A stretch of DNA of 20,431 nucleotides from IMG/VR virus record IMGVR_UViG_3300035698_011539, positions 1-20,431 of that record; one strand, given 5' to 3'. The notes beneath the pieces are model-generated. The model did no database searches, was not told where the DNA came from, and saw nothing but the letters and a program-made list of their open reading frames with translations. The position numbers and the translations under genes are program-made. Numbering within the stretch: position 1 is the first letter of the stretch; each line of letters starts with the position of its first letter. This document shows positions 6,291 through 14,120 of this stretch, piece by piece. Source of the DNA: a virus.

Positions 6291-8192
6291 TTATACTGAT
6301 AGAGAACCATTTTTATAAAATACTCTATCCTTATATTCATCTTGACGTTCTTTACTCCAATCTGAGATTGATGTAAGAAATCCAACTACCCTTAGGTATA
6401 TCTTTACAGGTGCGTTATGACATGGTGAAACATCATACTTTCCTACAAATACCTTACCGCAATTAGTACATTGCGCATAATTGTAATTAATAGCGAAGTA
6501 TACTACGCCTTTACTAGAGGCATATGAGATTAGTTTCATCATTTGAGGTTTAGTAACTTTCTCTTCGAGATTTAAATGTAATATACTTCCACCTCCCGAC
6601 ATAGCATCAAATTTACCTTGCACGATAATTCTATCACTTAATGAAGCATTTTTTATTAATGGAACATACTGATTACTATATAAAATATATCTAGCATCAG
6701 AAAATAGTATTGCATCTTTTTTAGCTAAATTACTAGCTGCAGATTCACCTGGTACTTGTTCAACATTTCTGATCTTACCATCTTGTTTTGAACGCTTAGT
6801 ATTTAAAGCATTAATAATATCAAGTATTTCTTTAGTTTTTTCTTTACCATTATCCTGAAGTATATCTAATCCCATGATTTCGAGACATTCATTCATTCCA
6901 ATAAAACCAATTGTACTAAATTGTTTATCTAGGTTCATATAACCATAATTATACATTGGTAGTCGCTTATCATCAATAATTTTTTGTATTGTATTTCTAT
7001 GAATATCTAGTATATCTTGAGATATATTAACTCTATATTCTAACAGTTTCTTAAACTCATCCCAATCTTCTGATTGATGGGATATTTGTGGTAAATTAAT
7101 TGTAACTACTCTATGACTACCAATAGATGTACCACCAGCACCAAAACTATTCATATACTCTTTATTTGCCTCTTCAATGTTAGAACGAAGTCGACAACAG
7201 CTACTTAATGAATCAACCGAGTCTGATACATAAATGTTAAATAGTCCAGTTTCTGTATTAATATCACTAACAAAATCTAAAAACTCTTTATCTTTTACTT
7301 CATGTGTTTCAGCGTCTGTTAACATTGCTGATGTTATAACTGGAAATGTAAATGGACCTTTCTCTAGATTACGGACCATTTCTTTAACAAATAATCGTTG
7401 TATTCTATCAACATTATCAAAATTTGGTTTACTATAATCAGGATTAACATGATTACCAAATAATGATTCTAACCATGGCCTATCAAATACACTTAAATTT
7501 GTGAAGGGACTTTGGTTACTTCTCCAACTAAAATTAACACTATATATCCAGCTTTGAAAGTGTTGATTAATTGCACTAACAACTTTCTCATCCTCAAACC
7601 AATTTTCACCATAATCTTTTCTTATGAAATAATCTGCATATATGAAAAAATCAGGTAAAGCAATTGCACCAGCTATTTGATTACTTATGTAACATATGTA
7701 TTGTAATGATAGATTTATAAAGCTATAAAAATGTTTTACTTCACCAATCTTAATCTTATCATAAAAGGGCATACCATCACTAACCACCTTACCTAAGCTA
7801 CTAGCCCAACAATAAGGTTTCAACCATAGATGAAAATCATGTATTCTAATAGCTCCTCGAAGTTCATGTTCTATTAGTTTATTAGCTCTCTTAATACCCT
7901 GATCATTTAATGCGCTTTTCCATAGTCTATACATCGCATTTAATTTTTGTATTGGTTTAGAGCTTTCCTTTTCCCAACTTAAAATGCTTGAATCTGACAC
8001 ATTAGCATTACTATCTATCGTCTTATCTGCTGTATTACCATTATTTTTTCTAAAGAAGTTTTTACTATATCTATTAATATCTAGGTCCTTATCACCTATC
8101 CCCTCTAATTCAAACATTTCTTCGCCATATTCTTTTCGTAATCTTTCTAATAGTGAAATAAATCGATCGTCAAATGAGTGCCGTATTAGCAT
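6291..8192 (-). CDS. nrdD: Anaerobic ribonucleoside-triphosphate reductase (large subunit)
   Basis: A class III, glycyl-radical ribonucleotide reductase that makes deoxynucleotides without oxygen. At 633 residues it is near T4 NrdD (about 605) and, like it, shows no N-terminal ATP-cone domain. Visible features are C128 in KPYCWASS, the CCRLR motif (C332-C333, matching the region of the T4 thiyl-radical cysteine), VEQVPGESAA, and the C-terminal glycyl-radical loop RVVGF with G604. The C-terminal zinc site looks changed: C575-x-x-C578 is normal, but the second pair reads S589-P-C591-H592 instead of C-P-x-C. A polar insert lies at about residues 47-70. It overlaps nrdG by seven bases, so the two are coupled. 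Confidence 0.95.
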   Translation of the reverse strand: MLIRHSFDDRFISLLERLRKEYGEEMFELEGIGDKDLDINRYSKNFFRKNNGNTADKTIDSNANVSDSSILSWEKESSKPIQKLNAMYRLWKSALNDQGIKRANKLIEHELRGAIRIHDFHLWLKPYCWASSLGKVVSDGMPFYDKIKIGEVKHFYSFINLSLQYICYISNQIAGAIALPDFFIYADYFIRKDYGENWFEDEKVVSAINQHFQSWIYSVNFSWRSNQSPFTNLSVFDRPWLESLFGNHVNPDYSKPNFDNVDRIQRLFVKEMVRNLEKGPFTFPVITSAMLTDAETHEVKDKEFLDFVSDINTETGLFNIYVSDSVDSLSSCCRLRSNIEEANKEYMNSFGAGGTSIGSHRVVTINLPQISHQSEDWDEFKKLLEYRVNISQDILDIHRNTIQKIIDDKRLPMYNYGYMNLDKQFSTIGFIGMNECLEIMGLDILQDNGKEKTKEILDIINALNTKRSKQDGKIRNVEQVPGESAASNLAKKDAILFSDARYILYSNQYVPLIKNASLSDRIIVQGKFDAMSGGGSILHLNLEEKVTKPQMMKLISYASSKGVVYFAINYNYAQCTNCGKVFVGKYDVSPCHNAPVKIYLRVVGFLTSISDWSKERQDEYKDRVFYKNGSLSV

Positions 8193-8665
8193 TTAAAAAG
8201 TTCCTTATGTGTAATACTGTTCCACTTATTATACTGTTTAAGGTATATTTTTTGATTTGTATTTGGATCTGATATTGGCTTACCTTCCCACTTACCGTCT
8301 ACAAGTATATCAACATAATCTAATAAATTACTCATTTGTTGAACTTCTTCAAATAAATAACCAGTGTATATACAATTTACTAAATTATAATTCTGTTTTA
8401 TAAACGTTGATAATTCAATTAATTGATCTAATTGAAATACAGCATCTCCACCTAACCAACACACACTATCAATTAATTCTTTATTCTTATCTATTTCTTT
8501 TTGTAATATCTCTTTAGTAAGGTAATACCTATTAGGATGATTAAAATTTTGCAACTCTGGTAAGTGACAACCTGAACAATTATGAGAGCACCCCACCGCA
8601 AAAATATTTAATGATATTTTATTGGGAATCTCAGCAAATCCAATTGTTGTTGTTAATATATTCAT
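8186..8665 (-). CDS. nrdG: Anaerobic ribonucleotide reductase activating enzyme
   Basis: A radical-SAM activase that installs the glycyl radical on NrdD using a 4Fe-4S cluster and S-adenosylmethionine. The cluster-binding motif is C26-SHN-C30-SG-C33. A variant of the glycine-rich SAM-binding motif (CWLGGDA) follows at about residues 69-75. At 159 residues it matches T4 NrdG (about 156). It lies upstream of nrdD with a seven-base overlap, the reverse of the more common nrdD-nrdG order. A TATAAATA box (8677-8684) is only 12 bases before the ATG, which would give a very short leader; no clear Shine-Dalgarno sequence is present. Confidence 0.92.
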   Translation of the reverse strand: MNILTTTIGFAEIPNKISLNIFAVGCSHNCSGCHLPELQNFNHPNRYYLTKEILQKEIDKNKELIDSVCWLGGDAVFQLDQLIELSTFIKQNYNLVNCIYTGYLFEEVQQMSNLLDYVDILVDGKWEGKPISDPNTNQKIYLKQYNKWNSITHKELFKC

Positions 8666-8676
8666 TAATTCAATTA

Positions 8677-8684
8677 TATTTATA
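8677..8684 (-). promoter_or_regulatory. Possible late promoter before nrdG
   Basis: TATAAATA on the minus strand, 12 bases before the nrdG ATG. A transcript from here would have a leader of only a few bases, so it may be nearly leaderless or the match may be chance in AT-rich DNA. Confidence 0.4.
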
Positions 8685-8783
8685 TAATATACTACAGTAT
8701 CTATCTTTTTTTAATAGATTATTAGCAACAACCTATATAAAATATATAATTTGAAGGAGATAAGAGGTAGATACGACATAATC

Positions 8784-8820
8784 TATAGAAATATATATGT
8801 TTATGTATAGAAATATATAT
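8784..8820. repeat. 15-base direct repeat
   Basis: TATAGAAATATATAT occurs at 8784-8798 and again at 8806-8820, a 22-base period. It lies in the 154-base gap between nrdG and the WYL_2-like gene that ends at 8820. The gap contains no supported gene. Confidence 0.6.
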
Positions 8821-9305
8821 TATGTATCACTAAAATGCTTTTTACGTTGTTCAGGTAAGGGTCTAATAGCGGCTCGATAGAAAGCTACAAATTTTGCTTG
8901 ATCCATTAATTGTTGAGCTGATGTGTATCCAACTATAATATAATCATCTAGACTTATCATTCTAAACTCTCTACACATAAGGTCCCACACGATAATTAAT
9001 TTTCTTTTACGGTACCAGGCTTTACCACGTCTTGTTTTAGGTTTTTTCCACTTAAATAATCTTCTTGTTAGCGCGGAGCTAACAAACATCCAGTTTCCTG
9101 TACATAACATTCTTCTAGTGGTTTTCATATGTCCGGTAGTACGCTGTGCAACTTTCCAGGGAATATTTTTTAGGTCTCTTCTTTTGAATCTAACTTCTAC
9201 AACATTTGCAGCAAAAAACTGTTCTAAAGTTGCTCTAGGTAAATTTGTTTTACGCGGAACAACCTTCTCTCTAAGAATAAGTGGTGTGCGTCTACCTGTT
9301 GGCAT
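8820..9305 (-). CDS. WYL_2/DUF2693-like protein, second copy
   Basis: 161 residues, strongly basic. It matches what I recall of the DUF2693 (WYL_2, SH3-barrel-like) pattern: VEVRFKRRD near residue 35, TRRMLCTGNW in the middle, then LIIVWDLMCREFRMISLDDYIIV towards the C-terminus. It is clearly paralogous to the gene directly upstream (9305-9892). Both share RML-x-T-x-x-W, FKW, RGK-x-WY-x-x-K-LIIV-x-DL, and ISLD-x-Y-x-IV. It starts on the base where the upstream gene stops, so the two are coupled and probably share the late promoter at 9914. The function is unknown; WYL-type barrels in other proteins sense ligands or nucleic acids. Confidence 0.7.
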   Translation of the reverse strand: MPTGRRTPLILREKVVPRKTNLPRATLEQFFAANVVEVRFKRRDLKNIPWKVAQRTTGHMKTTRRMLCTGNWMFVSSALTRRLFKWKKPKTRRGKAWYRKRKLIIVWDLMCREFRMISLDDYIIVGYTSAQQLMDQAKFVAFYRAAIRPLPEQRKKHFSDT

Positions 9306-9892
9306 TATTTATTAAACCATTTTATAAGTTTTTTACGACCGTATTTCTTCAATAAGTTTTTATACTTCTTTATGAAATCGTCTTGTTGTTGTTTATTCTT
9401 TACAGGTATTATATTAACAATTGAGTATTCATCTAATGATATATGACGCCACTGTTGACGTATAAGGTCATGTACAATAATCAATCTTTTTCTTTTATAC
9501 CATACCTTACCTCTAGGTGCAACCCCACCTGGTGGTTCCCACTTAAATACACTTTTATTTGAATTTAAATACTTCCAATCAGCTGTTGCTAACATTCTTC
9601 TAACAGGTGTTTGTTGACCTGGATTAGGAAATTTAATAGGCCAAATTCGACGAGTGAACACAACTTCAATTATACTATTATCTAATAGACTACGTATATT
9701 TCTATCATTTATACCTTTAGCTCGTTTACCTTTAATAAAAAGGCCCTTACTCTTAGGTACAACATCGTCTTGTTCGTCTTTTGAAAGTTTCTTTTTCTTG
9801 GGTGATTTCTTCTTAAGACTCGCTAATTCTTTCTTAGCAGCATCAGCCCATTCTTTAGATTTAAATTCTGGAAAATCATGGTCTTCTGGCAT
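9305..9892 (-). CDS. WYL_2/DUF2693-like protein with Lys-rich N-terminus, first copy
   Basis: 195 residues. The C-terminal 120 match the neighbouring 161-residue protein: RRMLATADW, FKWEPP, RGKVWYKRKRLIIVHDLI, WRHISLDEYSIV. It also carries an extra N-terminal region of about 65 residues that is highly lysine-rich (KKKSPKKKKLSKDE), probably disordered and possibly nucleic-acid binding. A late promoter (9914-9921) and an AAAGG ribosome-binding site precede the ATG. The tandem arrangement points to gene duplication followed by divergence of the N-termini. The function is not known. Confidence 0.7.
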   Translation of the reverse strand: MPEDHDFPEFKSKEWADAAKKELASLKKKSPKKKKLSKDEQDDVVPKSKGLFIKGKRAKGINDRNIRSLLDNSIIEVVFTRRIWPIKFPNPGQQTPVRRMLATADWKYLNSNKSVFKWEPPGGVAPRGKVWYKRKRLIIVHDLIRQQWRHISLDEYSIVNIIPVKNKQQQDDFIKKYKNLLKKYGRKKLIKWFNK

Positions 9893-9913
9893 ATACTACA
9901 AATACCTTTATAG

Positions 9914-9921
9914 TATTTATA
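9914..9921 (-). promoter_or_regulatory. T4-type late promoter for the WYL_2-like pair
   Basis: TATAAATA on the minus strand, 21 bases before the ATG at 9892. It overlaps the stop codon of the upstream gene (9917). Confidence 0.75.
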
Positions 9922-10243
9922 CTGGCAAACCATTATTAATATCACTATAGTTAATATCTTCCATTAAATTATGTAATATATCAACAACTGTATTAATACT
10001 TTTCGTCTTTACAATAATGTTACGTTTACGTTTACTGTCTAGTACAAACCAAAAGTCCTCTGGAGAGTTTCTATAACATGTAACTATAATATTGTTTCTT
10101 CCTTCTTTAACACCGGGATCAACAACTATAGTCCATTTACGGATATCATCAGAAGCATAAACGTTTAATTTTTGAATGTTAAATTCATTTTCAATTAAAC
10201 GTTTAATAAAATATGATTGTGTATATAGCCTATTCTTCGGCAT
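9917..10243 (-). CDS. Hypothetical protein, 108 aa
   Basis: Not recognised. I chose the ATG at 10243 (MPKNRLYTQ) because AAGGAAG precedes it at good distance; an in-frame upstream extension to 10270 would run through the end of the preceding gene. The protein looks like a small alpha/beta domain: strands around KWTIVVD and NNIIVTCY, then FWFVLDSKRKRNIIVKT and a C-terminal helix. It overlaps the upstream gene by 14 bases, so translation is probably coupled. Confidence 0.7.
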   Translation of the reverse strand: MPKNRLYTQSYFIKRLIENEFNIQKLNVYASDDIRKWTIVVDPGVKEGRNNIIVTCYRNSPEDFWFVLDSKRKRNIIVKTKSINTVVDILHNLMEDINYSDINNGLPV

Positions 10244-10457
10244 TTTCTTCCTTAATAGTAATAGAAGCAACTAATGCTAATGCTTCAACATTTTTAGTTA
10301 GAACACATGATACAAGTTCAGCCGCAACAGTAGTATTTAGAACTTCAATATTATTTACAATACAAGTAATATTGTCTCGAGCGACCATACAGGTATCTAT
10401 TAAAAGTTCATTAAATTTATCATTGTTAACAATATTAATTGATGGTTTATTCTTCAT
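10230..10457 (-). CDS. Hypothetical protein, 75 aa
   Basis: Not recognised. I prefer the ATG at 10457 (MKNKPSINIV), preceded by AAGAAGAAA, to the longer frame starting at 10499, which would overlap the previous gene by more than 50 bases. The middle is rich in Val, Thr and Ala and may form one or two helices; it is not hydrophobic enough to call a membrane segment. Overlaps both neighbours slightly. Confidence 0.6.
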   Translation of the reverse strand: MKNKPSINIVNNDKFNELLIDTCMVARDNITCIVNNIEVLNTTVAAELVSCVLTKNVEALALVASITIKEENAEE

Positions 10458-10644
10458 TTTTCTTCTTTTCCGATTCAATTGATTTTTTAAGAATGTCAAT
10501 AATTGCCCAGTTTATCTTAATCTGATCAAATTCAGTGCCCCGGCAGAAATCATCAAAATATTTAGTAAAGGATGCTATATCACTAGCATCCATTTCTACT
10601 TCCATATTTACTACTTTTTTTTCTTTTTCGCTTAAAAAAATCAT
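10447..10644 (-). CDS. Hypothetical acidic protein, 65 aa
   Basis: Not recognised. It is short, charged and probably helical, with no cysteine cluster. The ATG shares a base with the stop of the upstream SNSSSSSF gene (TAATG-type junction at 10644), and the end overlaps the next gene, so it belongs to the same operon. Confidence 0.6.
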   Translation of the reverse strand: MIFLSEKEKKVVNMEVEMDASDIASFTKYFDDFCRGTEFDQIKINWAIIDILKKSIESEKKKNEE

Positions 10645-10982
10645 TATTCGTCCCTTCCTCCATCAGTGTACCAATATAATTCATCAACTTTTATATTAAT
10701 ACCAGCCTTTTTAAATTCGTCAACAATACGCTGCTTGAATTGCAATAAGGTTTCATCATCTTTCATATTATTTGGTTCTAAACCAAATATATGACATTCA
10801 TAATATTCTTCAATTCCGCTACTATAGTTTAATTTGTATGGAGTATCTTTATTAGACCAACTCCATGAATTGTCTGCTATTTCCTCATAAGCTTCTGTGT
10901 ATTCATCAGAGTCTACACATACTCCTAAAATACAAAAACTACTACTTGAACTATTACTTACGAACCCTTGTCTAATTTTCAT
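10644..10982 (-). CDS. SNSSSSSF-leader protein, copy 3, 112 aa
   Basis: The N-terminus MKIRQGFVSNSSSSSF is shared with the two genes directly upstream. The remaining sequence differs: it is acidic and aromatic (Asp, Glu, Tyr, Trp), with a helical stretch around residues 75-95 (DDETLLQFKQRIVDEFKKAG) and no obvious catalytic motif. It overlaps the upstream gene by one base. I recall this N-terminal phrase at the start of many unrelated phage and bacterial proteins, and know of no assigned function for it. Confidence 0.75.
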   Translation of the reverse strand: MKIRQGFVSNSSSSSFCILGVCVDSDEYTEAYEEIADNSWSWSNKDTPYKLNYSSGIEEYYECHIFGLEPNNMKDDETLLQFKQRIVDEFKKAGINIKVDELYWYTDGGRDE

Positions 10983-11386
10983 TAATAATCACCTTCATGT
11001 ATAAATATAAAATCATCAGAAACATAATTAAGCCTTATATCACATAATAAGGTTTCTATACTTTCGCTGTCACTACAAAAGGAACCATATTGAACAACCA
11101 TTCCTTTGTCAATTGCGTCCAACGTTCGTTGTATATCTGAATTTGGGTTGATGTCATCAGATTCGTCATACCCATATTTGTCCAAAACTTCTTGTTTTGA
11201 TTTGAATGTTTTTTCAATACAATCATAAGTACAATTAATAGCATCCGTGATAACTGGTGCAAATATATTAGTATCTGGTATTGTAAACTTTTCTAACATG
11301 TATTTTTTAATATCAATATTAGATTTATGACAAATAACAAACGAGCTACTTGAACTATTACTAACAAATCCTGTTCTAACTTTCAT
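10982..11386 (-). CDS. SNSSSSSF-leader protein, copy 2, 134 aa
   Basis: Begins MKVRTGFVSNSSSSSFVIC. The body is unrelated to the other two copies by eye. It is acidic, with a run of residues DESDDINPNSD near 75-85 and scattered cysteines that form no clear metal site. The stop overlaps the next gene's ATG; twelve bases separate it from the upstream copy. Serine codons in the shared segment come from both TCN and AGY families and differ between copies, which points to selection on the peptide. Confidence 0.75.
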   Translation of the reverse strand: MKVRTGFVSNSSSSSFVICHKSNIDIKKYMLEKFTIPDTNIFAPVITDAINCTYDCIEKTFKSKQEVLDKYGYDESDDINPNSDIQRTLDAIDKGMVVQYGSFCSDSESIETLLCDIRLNYVSDDFIFIHEGDY

Positions 11387-11398
11387 TCTAATCTCCTA

Positions 11399-12007
11399 TC
11401 AACTATATACATATTCGTATAATTCGTCATATGTTTTAAAGGTTTTTTTAATATCCTTTTTGGCTTGTTCAACTGTTAAACCAGCTTCCTTTTTAACGTA
11501 GTTAAAGTATTCACCATTGCATATCGATTTACACTCTTTATGTTCCTTCTTAACGTCTTGATAAACTTCATTCCTGGATATACCAGTTTTCTTTACCATA
11601 TATTCAACACACATATCACCTACTGTTGTGTGTAACGAACAAATTGGACATAAATCTTCAGGAACATTATAATGCAAATCGGCTATAATATCATCTAACT
11701 CATCATAATTATCTTGTTTCCACTTATTGAATTCATCTTTTGATAAGTCTTTAATTTCATCAAGTAAACTACCATTACCATCTGACAATAATTTTGTAAC
11801 AAATTCTTTATCCATATCATCTATGTCAGAATCTATATTCATAATACTATCATCTATATGGTACAAACAAAATATATGGCCACCAACACATTCAGCCATT
11901 TCAGCTTCACAAAGGCTTATATCCATACCACCGACTTCTTCACCACAAACATTACATACAAATGAACTACTTGAAGAATTACTAACAAATCCTGTTCTAA
12001 TTTTCAT
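11399..12007 (-). CDS. SNSSSSSF-leader protein, copy 1, with metal-binding body, 202 aa
   Basis: Begins MKIRTGFVSNSSSSSFVCNVC. After the shared leader comes a cysteine/histidine-rich region: C18-x-x-C21, C33, C40, H44, C47 and H50, then CPICSLH and a further cysteine near residues 118-130. This looks like one or two zinc-binding modules of RING or ribbon type. The C-terminal 60 residues are helical and lysine-rich. It is the first of three consecutive leader-bearing genes; its ATG overlaps the end of the frameshifted small gene upstream. Function unknown. Confidence 0.75.
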   Translation of the reverse strand: MKIRTGFVSNSSSSSFVCNVCGEEVGGMDISLCEAEMAECVGGHIFCLYHIDDSIMNIDSDIDDMDKEFVTKLLSDGNGSLLDEIKDLSKDEFNKWKQDNYDELDDIIADLHYNVPEDLCPICSLHTTVGDMCVEYMVKKTGISRNEVYQDVKKEHKECKSICNGEYFNYVKKEAGLTVEQAKKDIKKTFKTYDELYEYVYS

Positions 12008-12228
12008 TTATTTCTACCTCTATATTATTTTTAAAAACTTTAAACTCACCCCAATCACACAATTCTTCATCTTCTTTTTTATCAGAAGCGCGTGAGACCT
12101 CTAAATAATCCACAATGAGCACAATTAGCTAATAATAGACATTCAGTACCTTTAGTATACCAGGTACCGTCACTTATAAATTTAAAGTTATCATCATTTT
12201 CTTTTATATCACGGGATTGAATTTTCAT
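11997..12228 (-). pseudogene. Small gene split by a +1 frameshift
   Basis: From ATG 12228 the frame encodes 48 residues (MKIQSRDI... TECLLLANCAHCGLFRG) and stops at TGA, 12082. The +1 frame is open from 12128 and continues with a protein-like sequence (SRASDKKEDEELCDWGEF) to TAG at 11997, which overlaps the start of the next gene. The whole is 232 bases, 77 codons plus one base. The GTWYTKGTE segment resembles small phage proteins of the form DGTWF-x-KGTE. This could be a broken gene, a sequencing error, or programmed +1 frameshifting. The start lies five bases after the clamp-like gene's stop. Confidence 0.5.
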
Positions 12229-12232
12229 TCTA

Positions 12233-12994
12233 CTAACCCTTTAATATTGAACAGATTAAATACATATTTACACTACATGTATTTTCTTCATTGTTAAATT
12301 TTGATATTACTTCAAAAACATTTTTATCTGTTAATTTAACTTTAATTTTATCTGTTGGTAATACTGAAAAAAGTTTAAAATTTTCTAATGTTGTACATAC
12401 AACTTTATTAACAGTTCCTGTAACCTTATCGGATAATGGTATACCAATACTATCAGACATTACATTAGTTTTATCGTCTATCTGACCTACCATACCATTA
12501 TTATTACTAATAAAATACACTTTAGATTCTGTATCATTAATAATATGTGAACACTGAATTAAATTTTTAACCTTTTCTTCGGATGTTTCAAACTCATAGA
12601 TAGGAGTTAATTTTATTGATATAGCATTAGAGATATACCTCTCAACAATATCTGGTTTAACAACCTTTAGTTTAAAATTACAACCCTTTTTTGAAAAGGT
12701 TAAAAATGATCCAGTAAAAATAATATCAGCACTAGTAATACCAATATTTTTAATCAATAGAAACGATTTGTATAGTTTAGATAAATCCTGAAAAGAAAAA
12801 TCTGTTTTCTCTTCACAGCACATCGAGTTAGTATTAAAGAAAGCTCTAATCGTTTTACTTTCGTTAATGATACCAACATAGGTACCCTTCTCGTCAACCT
12901 CGAATTTAGCGCCCCCAGTTGTACTAGGGGCTACTCTTAATACCGATCGTAAAAACGTTAAAAATATCTCAACATTACAAACGTTAAACTTCAT
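12233..12994 (-). CDS. Sliding-clamp-like protein (T4 gp45-like)
   Basis: 253 residues with the layout of a two-domain DNA sliding clamp. Each half starts with a helix and then strands in PCNA/gp45 style. Examples are FLTFLRSVLRVAPSTTGGAKFEVDEKG near the start, and KVKNLIQCSHIINDTESKVYF at the beginning of the second half. Clamps of this type form rings that tether the polymerase; in T4 gp45 also activates late promoters, consistent with the TATAAATA boxes in this window. T4 gp45 is 228 residues. The gene follows gp32 directly, with a two-base gap, instead of lying by the clamp loader as in T4. The call rests on fold-like pattern and context, with no diagnostic motif. Confidence 0.55.
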   Translation of the reverse strand: MKFNVCNVEIFLTFLRSVLRVAPSTTGGAKFEVDEKGTYVGIINESKTIRAFFNTNSMCCEEKTDFSFQDLSKLYKSFLLIKNIGITSADIIFTGSFLTFSKKGCNFKLKVVKPDIVERYISNAISIKLTPIYEFETSEEKVKNLIQCSHIINDTESKVYFISNNNGMVGQIDDKTNVMSDSIGIPLSDKVTGTVNKVVCTTLENFKLFSVLPTDKIKVKLTDKNVFEVISKFNNEENTCSVNMYLICSILKG

Positions 12995-12996
12995 TA

Positions 12997-14046
12997 TTAA
13001 TTATAATCCTCTTCGACTTTCTTTAATAATGCAGCAATGTCTAATGTCTCATCCGAATCCGAACCCATTGAAAGCTCTTCATTTTCGCTTCCAGCTTCGG
13101 TTCCATCATCCTTTACTTCATCAGATAGAATTTTTGGATTCTCTTTTACGTCTTTCTCGAATTGTTCAACAATTTTTTCTTGTTCAACATTTCTTTTTGC
13201 TGGTGGTGGTAGTTCTGCTTCAGTTTCACCATCAACAGTATCATTTTTTAGAATATGTTTACTTTGGAAACTTAGCAGTTCATTTTTTGTAGATTTAAGA
13301 TAGAATCGACTTTCAAATCCAAGTTCTTTTTCCTGTTCAGTAATCTCAGCTTCTGTAATATCAATCTTTGTAAGCTTATGGTCAAACTTACAAGAGTAGT
13401 CATTAAAAGTAACTTCCTTACCGCTAATATTAACAGTCTTTGATGTTACAGTAATTTTAAGATTTAGACCTTTATCAAGATCAAATGCTGATGTACCGAT
13501 AATATCTTCTTCTGTTGAAATTACGGAACGGTCTTTAATATCAATACCAAAGATTTCTCTTTTAAGGAATTGATTAATTAATACACCATAACGCATAATT
13601 TTAACAGTACCATTATTTTCGGGAACCGTTGGATCATTAACAACATATACTAATACAAAGCCGTTAAATTTTCTCTTAAATCTATCATAAAGTTGTCTTG
13701 CTGATGGTGATCTCTCACCCTCTTTATAAAAGTTACTACAATCTCCACAAACTGGACAATCTTTAAATCCACGACGATCTAAAATATATTCACTTGTTGG
13801 ACAGGTAACCCAATACAATCTTTGTGCTGAATCATCCCAATAGTCATGAGTATACCTGTTAATAAAGGGATACTGACGTTCACTATCTTTAGGAATGAAA
13901 TACAATAGTCGTAGAACATATGTATTTTTTGGTTTGAAATGAATCAATCCCGGATCTTGATTTAGTGAAACAAACTCCGATTTTTCATTGATTCTTTTGA
14001 CTTCTTTTTCACGAATTTGGTTGAAGAGATTTTGTAGGTTAGACAT
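12997..14046 (-). CDS. 32: Single-stranded DNA-binding protein, T4 gp32-like
   Basis: 349 residues. gp32 coats ssDNA during replication, recombination and repair and regulates its own translation in T4. The zinc site of the core domain is visible as H67, C82 and C97-x-x-C100, the same order as H64, C77, C87, C90 in T4. The N-terminal basic segment (KEVKRINEK) fits the cooperativity domain. The C-terminal third is strongly acidic (DDGTEAGSENEELSMGSDSDETLD), as expected for the tail that recruits partners such as gp59 and UvsX. Total length exceeds T4 gp32 (301), mainly in this tail. A late promoter at 14121-14128 gives a leader of about 70 bases, A-rich and without an obvious strong ribosome-binding site. 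Confidence 0.93.
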   Translation of the reverse strand: MSNLQNLFNQIREKEVKRINEKSEFVSLNQDPGLIHFKPKNTYVLRLLYFIPKDSERQYPFINRYTHDYWDDSAQRLYWVTCPTSEYILDRRGFKDCPVCGDCSNFYKEGERSPSARQLYDRFKRKFNGFVLVYVVNDPTVPENNGTVKIMRYGVLINQFLKREIFGIDIKDRSVISTEEDIIGTSAFDLDKGLNLKITVTSKTVNISGKEVTFNDYSCKFDHKLTKIDITEAEITEQEKELGFESRFYLKSTKNELLSFQSKHILKNDTVDGETEAELPPPAKRNVEQEKIVEQFEKDVKENPKILSDEVKDDGTEAGSENEELSMGSDSDETLDIAALLKKVEEDYN

Positions 14047-14120
14047 AATGCTATCTTTCTATTTTTGCTTGTCTTTCTATTAATCTGTTGATCTAGCTTT
14101 TCTAATTATCTTATTTCTAT

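Noticed and set aside
8799-8883. Short plus-strand ORF after GAAGGAGATAAG near 8752
   Set aside because: It overlaps the end of a well-supported minus-strand gene, and the ribosome-binding-like site is too far from its ATG.
11000-11007. TATAAATA on the plus strand
   Set aside because: It is inside the coding end of the minus-strand gene 10982-11386, with no plus-strand gene after it.
13029-13303. Overlapping plus-strand frames opposite the gp32 tail
   Set aside because: They are low-complexity antisense translations of the acidic gp32 C-terminus, with no start signal.
14047-14115. Possible gp32 autoregulatory pseudoknot in the leader
   Set aside because: Only short complementary pieces such as GCTA/TAGC can be paired by eye; this is not enough to claim a structure.
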